Shown in pieces: positions 1-4,492 of a DNA stretch of 6,603 nt. The stretch comes from an uncultured Actinomycetes bacterium. GTDB taxonomy: Bacteria > Actinomycetota > Actinomycetes > Mycobacteriales > Mycobacteriaceae. Numbering within the stretch: the first letter of the stretch is position 1; each line of letters begins with the position of its first letter. The position numbers and the translations under genes are program-made. Where the stretch lies: assembly GCA_903911165.1 (NCBI GenBank), contig CAIWCQ010000234.1, positions 1-6,603 of the forward strand, read 5' to 3'. The notes beneath the pieces were generated by a model that was not told where the DNA came from, did not search any database, and saw only the letters and a program-made list of their open reading frames with translations.

Positions 1-334
1 CAACTGCTTTTTTGGCAACTGCTTTCTTGGCGGGGGCCTTGGTGACGGCCTTTTTGGCTACGGCGGCCCGCGTGGCGGCCTTTGTGACGGGCGCCTTCGC
101 GACGGCCTTTTTGGCTGCCGCAGTCCGTGTAACGGTCTTTTTAGCGGGGGCCTTCGCGACGGTCTTTTTGGCGGGCGCGGCCCGCGTCACGGTCTTTTTG
201 GCTGGCGCCTTCGTGACCGCTTTTTTGGCTGGAGCCTTTGCCACCGACTTTTTGGCGGGGGTCTTGGCGGGAGTCCTGGTGGCGGTGCGCTTCACCGGCT
301 TCGAGGCTGCCGGGCTCACTTTGGTCGCTGCCAC
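1..334 (-). CDS. sigA: RNA polymerase primary sigma factor SigA, N-terminal part (truncated by window edge)
   Basis: Only the first 111 codons are in the window. They encode the variable, non-conserved N-terminal extension; the sigma regions 1.2 to 4.2 that bind core polymerase and promoters lie beyond the left edge. The start is the GTG at 334-332. It gives (M)AATKVSPAASKPVKRTATR, which resembles the remembered start of M. tuberculosis SigA ([20 protein letters not shown]), and a GAAAGG ribosome-binding site lies six bases upstream at 346-341. After residue 20 the protein is almost entirely Ala, Lys, Pro, Val and Thr, in units like KAPAKKTVT, resembling histone-H1 or HupB tails. ppgK lies 172 bases upstream on the same strand, the usual mycobacterial order. 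The identification rests on the first 20 residues and on synteny, because no conserved sigma domain is visible. An alternative GTG at 340-338 would overlap the ribosome-binding site. Confidence 0.88.
   Translation of the reverse strand, partial: MAATKVSPAASKPVKRTATRTPAKTPAKKSVAKAPAKKAVTKAPAKKTVTRAAPAKKTVAKAPAKKTVTRTAAAKKAVAKAPVTKAATRAAVAKKAVTKAPAKKAVAKKAV
2..262 (-). repeat. Degenerate coding repeat: PAKK-type units in the SigA N-terminus
   Basis: About eight degenerate units of 9 to 10 codons (27 to 30 bases) run from residue 25 to the window edge. The pattern is [K/R]-A-P-A-K-K-x-V-x. Units include KAPAKKAVT, KAPAKKTVT, RAAPAKKTVA, KAPAKKTVT, RTAAAKKAVA, KAPVTKAAT, RAAVAKKAVT and KAPAKKAVA. 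On the plus strand the AAA AAG pairs appear as regularly spaced ctttttggc blocks. The tract may continue past the left edge. Confidence 0.85.
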
Positions 335-463
335 GTACACCCTTTCGGTCTGCTGGCCTTCGACGGGCCACGGACGTGCCTCACCGAAAGCGTCGGTTAT
401 GGGGAATATCGGCGCGATCTCGTTGTGGATTCTCCGCTGTCCGGTTAGCGGCCGCCAATGACC

Positions 464-469
464 ATTGTA
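464..469 (-). promoter_or_regulatory. Possible sigA promoter -10 element (TACAAT)
   Basis: The ppgK-sigA gap (335-506) holds a minus-strand TACAAT, a match to the mycobacterial TANNNT -10 consensus. No convincing TTGACA-like -35 lies 16 to 18 bases upstream. It would start transcription near 457 and give a leader of about 120 bases before the GTG at 334. No U-tract terminator follows ppgK, so read-through from ppgK is also possible. Prediction from motif only. Confidence 0.3.
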
Positions 470-506
470 ACGACTAATTGAGGCTGCGCAGCACAGGCGG
501 TGCCGA

Positions 507-1307
507 CTACCCGATCAGGTCGGATCGGCTGGCCATCGCGGCGCCGACGATTCCGGCCTCATTCTGCAGTGCCGCGCCGACGACCGGTGTCCGGTTCTTC
601 AGCATCGGGATCCACCTGTCGGCCTTGCGGCTGATACCCCCTCCGGCGATGAACAGGTCCGGCCAGATGGCGTTCTCGATCGCTACCAGGACCTTGGTGA
701 CCTCTTCGGTCCAGCGCTGGTAATTCCACTCCTTACGTTCCTTGACCGATGAGGCAGCCCGGTGCTCGGCCTCCTTTCCGCCGACCTCGATATGACCGAA
801 CTCGCTGTTGGGCAACAGCACACCGTTGTAGAGCACAGCGGAGCCGATGCCCGTGCCGAAGGTGAGCAACACGATCAGGCCGCGCTTATCGCGACCCGCG
901 CCGTAGCAGGCCTCGGCAAGCCCAGCGGCGTCGGCGTCGTTGAGGACGGTTACCTTCCGGCCGCCGAGAGCCGCGCTCATCAGGTCGGCGACGTTGGCCC
1001 CTATCCAGGACTTGTCGACGTTCGCCGCGGTTTTCACGACGCCGTCCACCACTACTCCGGGATAGGTGACGCCCACTGGTCCGACCCAGCCGAAGTGACC
1101 CACCACCTCGGCGACCGCTTTGGTCACGGCTTTCGGCGTGGCCGGCTGCGGGGTATCCAGCCGAAACCGCTCACCGACGAGTAACCCGGTGTCGAGATCG
1201 ACGACGGCGCCCTTGACTCCGCTGCCGCCCACATCCACGCCGAGGGCATGACGCGCCGTACTGGCAGATTCGGTCGGGCCGGTCGGGCCGGCTTCGGTCG
1301 GGGTCAT
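507..1307 (-). CDS. ppgK: Polyphosphate glucokinase PpgK (ROK family)
   Basis: PpgK phosphorylates glucose to glucose 6-phosphate in the cytosol, using inorganic polyphosphate and also ATP or GTP in the mycobacterial enzyme. The 266-residue product is close to the 265 residues I remember for M. tuberculosis. Visible motifs are the phosphate-binding DVGGSGVKG at residues 25-33, LNDADAAG at 122-129 with the likely catalytic Asp124, LTFGTGIGSA at 148-157, EFGH at 169-172 for sugar contact, and FIAGGGISRKAD at 219-230. The ROK zinc-binding CxCGxxGC segment is absent and replaced by EVGGKEAEHRAASSVKE, which is typical of polyphosphate glucokinases. The ATG at 1307 is chosen because AGAAGGAG (1320-1313) lies five bases upstream; an in-frame ATG at 1337 adds ten residues without a comparable site. 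The N-terminus is low-complexity (TEAGPTGPTESA). sigA lies downstream on the same strand and suhB is divergent. Confidence 0.95.
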   Translation of the reverse strand: MTPTEAGPTGPTESASTARHALGVDVGGSGVKGAVVDLDTGLLVGERFRLDTPQPATPKAVTKAVAEVVGHFGWVGPVGVTYPGVVVDGVVKTAANVDKSWIGANVADLMSAALGGRKVTVLNDADAAGLAEACYGAGRDKRGLIVLLTFGTGIGSAVLYNGVLLPNSEFGHIEVGGKEAEHRAASSVKERKEWNYQRWTEEVTKVLVAIENAIWPDLFIAGGGISRKADRWIPMLKNRTPVVGAALQNEAGIVGAAMASRSDLIG

Positions 1308-1340
1308 TGCTGCTCCTTCTGGCGGCGGATGGATCAACCC

Positions 1341-1362
1341 GATCAGGCACTGGTGCCGGATC
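1341..1362. promoter_or_regulatory. 22-bp inverted repeat between ppgK and suhB, candidate operator
   Basis: GATCAGGCAC, a two-base centre TG, then GTGCCGGATC. The arms are complementary at nine of ten positions. It sits about 35 bases upstream of the ppgK start and about 100 upstream of the suhB start, where a regulator could act on either divergent gene. There is no U-tract, so it is not an intrinsic terminator. No regulator is recognised. Confidence 0.4.
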
Positions 1363-1376
1363 AGACACTAACGGGT

Positions 1377-1438
1377 GGGTCGCCCGAGCACCGAGAGATC
1401 GGGCGGGTCGCCCGAGCATCTAGCGCCCGAGCATCTAG
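1377..1438. repeat. Direct repeats upstream of suhB, including a perfect 15-bp tandem duplication
   Basis: CGCCCGAGCATCTAG occurs at 1409-1423 and again, with no gap, at 1424-1438. A partial third copy, CGCCCGAGCA, is at 1381-1390. The first and second copies share the longer GGGTCGCCCGAGCA (1377-1390 and 1405-1418), 28 bases apart. The block ends 21 bases before the suhB GTG. The last TAG (1436-1438) is an in-frame stop upstream of suhB. Confidence 0.85.
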
Positions 1439-1459
1439 AGACTGTGTTGCGATGATCCC

Positions 1460-2308
1460 GTGAACGATGACCTGTCCGCGGAACTGCGCCTAGTGGCTGA
1501 GCAATTGGTTGCCGAGGCGGCCGAGTTGGTGCGTCGCCGCCGCGCCGAGATCTTCGGAACGCCCGGGTCGAGCGGCCTGGCTGTACGTGCCAAGACGACC
1601 CCGACCGATCCGGTAACCATCGCCGACACCGACACCGAACAGTTGATCCGGGATCGGCTGGCACGATTGCGCCCGGGCGAGCCGATCCTCGGCGAGGAAG
1701 CGGGCGGGGCGGCGGCGCGCCCGGGCACGGTGCGCTGGGTGGTCGACCCCATCGACGGCACGGTGAACTTCATCTACGGGATTCCCGCGTTCGCCGTATC
1801 GATCGCCGCCCAACTCGATGGACAGTCGGTGGCCGGGGCGGTCGCGGATGTCGCTAGCGGGGATGTGTACTCAGCCGGCGTGGGTTTGGGCGCGCACGTG
1901 GTCACCGACGGCGTTCGCCGGTGCCTGCGCTGCAGCGAGGCCGCGGATCTTTCGATGACGCTGCTGGGAACGGGCTTCGCCTATGAGCCGCGACGCCGTG
2001 CCGCGCAGGCGGCACTGGTGGCCCAGATGCTGCCGCTGATACGCGACATCCGGCGAATCGGTTCGGCGGCACTGGATCTGTGCATGGTGGCCGCGGGCCG
2101 TCTCGACGGCTACTACGAGCACGGTCTGAACGTGTGGGACTGGGCGGCAGGTGCGTTGATCGCTTCCGAGGCCGGGGCGGAACTGCTCTTGCCCGACCCC
2201 GACGAACCGGGCACGAGCGGGTGCCTGTTAGTGGCTGCTGCCCCGACAGTGGCGGGGCAGGTCATCGCAGCCCTCGACGGCTTTGCCGGGCTGCAGCCGT
2301 TGCGGTGA
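1460..2308 (+). CDS. suhB: Inositol-1-monophosphatase family protein SuhB
   Basis: This is a Mg2+-dependent, Li+-sensitive-type phosphatase that hydrolyses inositol 1-phosphate. In mycobacteria the inositol feeds phosphatidylinositol, lipoarabinomannan and mycothiol. The 282-residue protein shows the full metal site: ILGEE at 76-80 (Glu79), DPIDGTVNF at 96-104 (Asp96, Asp99) and VWDWAAGALIASEAGA at 225-240 (Asp227). Also present are AKTTPTDPVTIADTDTE at 44-60 and DIRRIGSAALDLCMVAAGRLD at 196-216. The GTG at 1460 is the only usual start after an in-frame TAG at 1436. No Shine-Dalgarno sequence precedes it, so the message may be leaderless. M. tuberculosis SuhB is remembered as 290 residues, so the length is normal. 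It is divergent from ppgK and convergent with cei, 30 bases away. Family assignment is firm; the in vivo substrate is inferred, since mycobacteria have several paralogues. Confidence 0.93.
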   Translation: MNDDLSAELRLVAEQLVAEAAELVRRRRAEIFGTPGSSGLAVRAKTTPTDPVTIADTDTEQLIRDRLARLRPGEPILGEEAGGAAARPGTVRWVVDPIDGTVNFIYGIPAFAVSIAAQLDGQSVAGAVADVASGDVYSAGVGLGAHVVTDGVRRCLRCSEAADLSMTLLGTGFAYEPRRRAAQAALVAQMLPLIRDIRRIGSAALDLCMVAAGRLDGYYEHGLNVWDWAAGALIASEAGAELLLPDPDEPGTSGCLLVAAAPTVAGQVIAALDGFAGLQPLR

Positions 2309-2309
2309 A

Positions 2310-2350
2310 CCCTCAGCAGGTGCCCTCAGCAGGTGCCCTCAGCAGGTGCC
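2310..2350. repeat. Perfect 3 x 13-bp tandem repeat spanning the suhB-cei convergent junction
   Basis: CCCTCAGCAGGTG occurs at 2310-2322, 2323-2335 and 2336-2348, followed by CC. It begins two bases after the suhB stop and fills the 30-base junction. The right-hand copy encodes the last codons of cei: read on the minus strand it contains ACC TGC TGA, and the cei stop is the TCA at 2339-2341. The period is not a multiple of three. Confidence 0.95.
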
Positions 2351-2989
2351 ATTGTGGATCTTGGTCAACAACGCGGAGTCGGCTGGTTCGGTGGCGCCGG
2401 GACTCAGGCCGGCGAGCACTGCGGCGATGTCGTCGCTGTTGGCCAGCGCGGTGAAGTCGGCGCCGATCACGAGATCGACGGAGTTGTCTTTCCGGTCGTC
2501 CTGGTAGAGCTCGACGCAGGGGGCCACCAGCCACGCGGTCGCCGCGCCCGGCCGGCCGGCCGGGCCGAAGCGGATCTGGCCCTGGCAACCCAACCGGGTG
2601 CCGGCATAGACCGGATCATTGGCCGCCGCGGGCGCTGCGAAGCCCAGATCCCGCAGGGAGCCGGCCACATCGCTGGCCTGGCCGCCTTGACCGCTGGCGT
2701 TGAGTACCCGGATGTTGGTCTCGGCCAATTTGGCCGGAGCCACCTCGATCATGGATGACGCCGACACCCGATCGCCCAGCTTGGGCGCGGCCGGGTCGGC
2801 GGAAGCCGGTGGAACATTGCAGGCGGCGGCCTCGCCCACGGTGACCGGCCGGGTCAACACGAACGCCCACACCATGGCAGTGAGGGTGAACAGCCCGGCC
2901 AGGGCGAGAATTCCGGGGCGATAGTTGCGCCGGAGGAAAGGTTTTCCATCCCTGTCGTAGGCGGAACCTTCGGTGAGTTGAGAGACCAC
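2339..2989 (-). CDS. cei: Cell envelope integrity protein Cei (single-pass membrane protein, LytR_C domain)
   Basis: This 216-residue product matches the remembered length and sequence pattern of M. tuberculosis Rv2700 (Cei), a protein needed for envelope integrity whose biochemical role is not settled. Layout: a basic cytoplasmic segment (residues 1-25, with RRNYRP), one membrane helix at about 26-46 (ILALAGLFTLTAMVWAFVLT), then an extracytoplasmic part with the LytR C-terminal-like domain at about 91-178, opening with TNIRVLNASGQGGQASDVA. Cysteines at 57, 135, 158 and 216 could form two disulfides outside the membrane (inference). The GTG at 2989 aligns with the known start and lies seven bases after a TACAGT -10 motif, so a leaderless message is likely; a GTG at 2998 would add three residues. 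The stop is inside a tandem repeat. It is divergent from the DUF4193 gene. Confidence 0.93.
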   Translation of the reverse strand: MVSQLTEGSAYDRDGKPFLRRNYRPGILALAGLFTLTAMVWAFVLTRPVTVGEAAACNVPPASADPAAPKLGDRVSASSMIEVAPAKLAETNIRVLNASGQGGQASDVAGSLRDLGFAAPAAANDPVYAGTRLGCQGQIRFGPAGRPGAATAWLVAPCVELYQDDRKDNSVDLVIGADFTALANSDDIAAVLAGLSPGATEPADSALLTKIHNGTC

Positions 2990-2996
2990 GTGTTGC

Positions 2997-3002
2997 ACTG
3001 TA
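2997..3002 (-). promoter_or_regulatory. Likely cei promoter -10 element (TACAGT), leaderless arrangement
   Basis: Minus-strand TACAGT fits the mycobacterial TANNNT -10 consensus. Seven bases (GCAACAC) separate it from the GTG at 2989, so transcription would start at or one base before the start codon. No Shine-Dalgarno sequence lies upstream of that GTG, which fits leaderless translation. No clear -35 is seen. Confidence 0.5.
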
Positions 3003-3068
3003 AAGCCAGTACGTCGGCGCCGGTACTCTGGTGTGCACCCCAGACCCAGACCACTCATCGGCGAGGAT

Positions 3069-3084
3069 TGTGATTAACGTCACA
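3069..3084. promoter_or_regulatory. Crp-type binding site, perfect TGTGA-N6-TCACA palindrome
   Basis: The sequence TGTGATTAACGTCACA carries both perfect half-sites of the cAMP receptor protein consensus, with the standard six-base spacer. It lies in the divergent region, centred about 87 bases upstream of the predicted cei transcription start and about 100 bases upstream of the DUF4193 GTG. Mycobacterial Crp (Rv3676 family) uses a closely similar motif. Which gene it controls, and in which direction, cannot be read from sequence. Confidence 0.65.
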
Positions 3085-3111
3085 CTGGAAGTCTCCGCTC
3101 ACGGGAGGTAA

Positions 3112-3186
3112 TTGTTTTGCGCAAGCGTCCAACGCTGGTACAAAGCCATGTCGACGTTCGACGAGGGGATTGACGGTGGCTACTGA
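3112..3186 (+). other. Possible leader peptide ORF (24 codons) upstream of the DUF4193 gene
   Basis: A strong purine-rich GGGAGG (3103-3108) sits three bases before a TTG at 3112. That TTG opens 24 codons (MFCASVQRWYKAMSTFDEGI, then DGGY) and ends at the TGA at 3184-3186. It overlaps the DUF4193 start (3176) in another frame by 11 bases. It would matter only if transcription begins upstream of about 3100. The short spacing and TTG start make it weak; the GGGAGG could be chance. Confidence 0.2.
3139..3144 (+). promoter_or_regulatory. Possible -10 element (TACAAA) for the DUF4193 gene
   Basis: TACAAA lies 16 bases after a TTGCGC (3117-3122) that could act as a weak -35. It would start transcription near 3151 and leave a leader of about 25 bases containing the GAGGGG ribosome-binding site. 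It lacks the final T of the TANNNT consensus, so confidence is low. Confidence 0.25.
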
Positions 3187-3478
3187 TTACGACGCCCCAC
3201 GGCGTACCGAGACCGATGAGACTGCCGAGGACTCGCTGGAAGAGCTCACCGCGCGTCGCAACGAGGCTCAATCGGCTGTCGTCGACGTCGACGAGACGGA
3301 GTCGGCTGAGTCCTTCGAGCTGCCCGGCGCCGATCTTTCCGGTGAGGAATTGTCGGTCCGGGTGGTTCCAAAGCAGGCCGACGAATTCACCTGCGCCAGT
3401 TGCTTTCTCGTCCATCATCGCAGCCGGTTGGCTAGCGAAAAGAAGGGCGTGATGATCTGCACCGACTGCGCTACGTAG
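3176..3478 (+). CDS. DUF4193 family small zinc-ribbon protein
   Basis: This 100-residue cytosolic protein matches the remembered M. tuberculosis Rv2699c in length and sequence. Its function is not known. The N-terminal two thirds is acidic and probably flexible or helical, with DEtESAESFELPGADLSGEELSVRV-type sequence at residues 39-63. The C-terminus is a compact zinc ribbon: FTCASC (Cys73, Cys76), a basic linker HHRSRLASEKK at 80-90, and ICTDC (Cys95, Cys98). Four cysteines in CxxC pairs should bind one zinc. The GTG at 3176 is chosen because GAGGGG (3163-3168) lies seven bases upstream and the product then starts MATDYDAPRR as in M. tuberculosis; a TTG at 3170 is too close to that site. It is divergent from cei across a Crp-type palindrome and convergent with the DUF3093 gene. 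A regulatory role in transcription is only a guess from the fold. Confidence 0.92.
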   Translation: MATDYDAPRRTETDETAEDSLEELTARRNEAQSAVVDVDETESAESFELPGADLSGEELSVRVVPKQADEFTCASCFLVHHRSRLASEKKGVMICTDCAT

Positions 3479-3493
3479 ACGGCGTCTGACGCC

Positions 3494-3531
3494 TGCTCAG
3501 CTGCCTCTTGCTCAGCTTCCCCTGCTCAGCT
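3494..3531. repeat. Three short direct repeats at the DUF4193-DUF3093 convergent junction
   Basis: TGCTCAGCT occurs at 3494-3502, 3509-3517 and 3523-3531, with periods of 15 and 14 bases and different interrupting bases. On the minus strand each copy reads AGCTGAGCA. The copy at 3523-3531 carries the last Ser codon and TGA stop (3528-3526) of the DUF3093 gene. The block fills most of the 47-base junction. A short GGCGT/ACGCC inverted repeat (3481-3493) precedes it, but no U-tract follows. Confidence 0.8.
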
Positions 3532-3987
3532 TCGCAGCGCGGCCAACAGCCTTTCCGGATGCCGGCAGCTCACCAGCCAGTAGGGCGTCGGATCATCGGC
3601 ATCGTCGAGAACGACGAGCGCCATCGGACCCACCCAGCTGCAGTGCACCACGAAAGCGGCCGGATCAAGTTGGCGCCCCAGGGCGGCCGACTTGGCGGAA
3701 CGGGGCACCGTTGCTGAATTCGCCACCGCTGAGGCGGGCAGGTGCGCCTGGCCCGCGCGCAGCTCCAGCCCGGACCCGGTGTCTGTGACCTGCACTTCGG
3801 TCCGGCTCAGCCACAGCAGGACGCCGGCTGAGGCCAGCGCCAGAACCGCATAGGGCAGCCAGTTCGGCAGATTCCGCACGCCCATGTTGACCTCGGTGGC
3901 GAACACCGCCGACACGCCCGAGCCCACCAGCCACCACCACCACGGCACCCACAACCGCTCGCGATAGCGAACGGTTTGCGTACTCAT
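3526..3987 (-). CDS. DUF3093 family two-helix membrane protein
   Basis: This 153-residue protein corresponds to M. tuberculosis Rv2698 by position and pattern; its function is unknown. The N-terminus [19 protein letters not shown] has the aromatic RLWVPWWWW motif at the membrane face. Two hydrophobic segments follow, about residues 13-31 and 43-60, joined by a short loop ([13 protein letters not shown]). The remainder is a soluble domain containing [18 protein letters not shown] (62-79), the conserved-looking [18 protein letters not shown] (95-112) and [11 protein letters not shown] (119-129), then [20 protein letters not shown] at 132-151. A cytosolic location for this domain is plausible but not shown. 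The ATG at 3987 matches the family start; the reading frame stays open upstream into dut, but that stretch is antisense shadow. It is divergent from dut with only 40 bases between starts and convergent with the DUF4193 gene. Confidence 0.9.
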   Translation of the reverse strand: MSTQTVRYRERLWVPWWWWLVGSGVSAVFATEVNMGVRNLPNWLPYAVLALASAGVLLWLSRTEVQVTDTGSGLELRAGQAHLPASAVANSATVPRSAKSAALGRQLDPAAFVVHCSWVGPMALVVLDDADDPTPYWLVSCRHPERLLAALRS

Positions 3988-4009
3988 GCGCGCACCGGTC
4001 ACCGGGCCA

Positions 4010-4019
4010 AGGGTAGTCT
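4010..4019. promoter_or_regulatory. Overlapping divergent -10 elements for dut and the DUF3093 gene
   Basis: On the plus strand TAGTCT (4014-4019) lies eight bases before the dut GTG at 4028. On the minus strand TACCCT (4015-4010) lies 22 bases before the DUF3093 ATG at 3987. Both fit TANNNT, and they share two base pairs. dut would then be leaderless or nearly so. Motif-based prediction only; neither has a clear -35. Confidence 0.35.
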
Positions 4020-4027
4020 CTCGGATC

Positions 4028-4492
4028 GTGCCCACCAGCCTTGCGGTGGTTCGCCTGGACCGCGATCTCCCTATGCCCGCCCGTGCCCATGACGGCGATG
4101 CGGGCATTGATCTGTGCAGTGCCGAAGACATCGAACTGGCGCCCGGACAGCGGAGCCTGGTGCCCACCGGCATCGCAGTCGCCGTCCCGCACGGCATGGT
4201 GGGGCTGGTTCACCCGCGTTCCGGTCTGGCTGCGCGCGTTGGGCTTTCGATTGTGAACAGTCCGGGCACTATCGACGCCGGATATCGCGGCGAGATCAAA
4301 GTGGCATTGATCAACCTCGATCCAACCGTGCCGATCGTGATCCGGCGCGGTGACCGGATCGCGCAATTGCTGATTCAGCGGGTCGAGTTACCAGAGTTGG
4401 TCGAGGTGGCTTCGTTCGATGAGGCCGGACTGGCTGATACCACCCGGGGCCAAGGCGGCCACGGTTCCTCCGGCGGACATGCGAGTTTGTGA
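4028..4492 (+). CDS. dut: dUTP diphosphatase (dUTPase, trimeric type)
   Basis: Dut hydrolyses dUTP to dUMP and diphosphate, keeping uracil out of DNA and supplying the dTMP precursor. The product is 154 residues, the remembered mycobacterial length. All five motifs of the trimeric family are present: [13 protein letters not shown] (20-31); II, HPRSGLA (62-68) with Ser65; [23 protein letters not shown] (77-96) with catalytic Asp83 and Tyr86; [13 protein letters not shown] (106-116); V, GGHGSSGG (143-150) with the mycobacterial His145 in place of the usual Phe. The AGLADTTRG segment (133-141) corresponds to the mycobacteria-specific surface loop. The GTG at 4028 is preferred over an ATG at 3986, which would overlap the divergent gene and add residues absent from the family. 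Its TGA shares bases with the start of the DUF3710 gene, so the two are co-translated. Confidence 0.97.
   Translation: MPTSLAVVRLDRDLPMPARAHDGDAGIDLCSAEDIELAPGQRSLVPTGIAVAVPHGMVGLVHPRSGLAARVGLSIVNSPGTIDAGYRGEIKVALINLDPTVPIVIRRGDRIAQLLIQRVELPELVEVASFDEAGLADTTRGQGGHGSSGGHASL

Noticed and set aside
2..262. Regularly spaced repeats resembling a CRISPR array.
   Set aside because: Copies are degenerate, contiguous and keep the codon frame of sigA; there are no unique spacers or cas genes.
12..461. A 149-codon plus-strand reading frame rich in Ala, Phe, Leu and Val, looking like a repetitive membrane protein.
   Set aside because: It is the antisense of the SigA Lys/Ala repeats (AAA AAG read as CTT TTT), and the opposite strand has the recognised start and ribosome-binding site.
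511..528. CCGATC-AGGTCG-GATCGG inverted repeat at the end of ppgK as a terminator.
   Set aside because: The stem is only six base pairs, lies within the coding end and has no U-tract.
762..1184. Long plus-strand open frame opposite ppgK.
   Set aside because: Antisense shadow typical of high-GC DNA; the product resembles nothing, while ppgK has all family motifs.
2545..2570. GGCCGG-rich palindromic stretch.
   Set aside because: It lies within cei, encoding Gly, Pro, Ala and Arg residues, and is ordinary for high-GC coding sequence.
2333..2758. Plus-strand 141-codon frame opposite cei.
   Set aside because: Shadow of cei; it starts inside the tandem repeat and lacks a ribosome-binding site.
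3988..4197. N-terminal extension of the DUF3093 gene across dut.
   Set aside because: The frame is open only by chance; residues before [10 protein letters not shown] are antisense to dut motif I and do not match the family.
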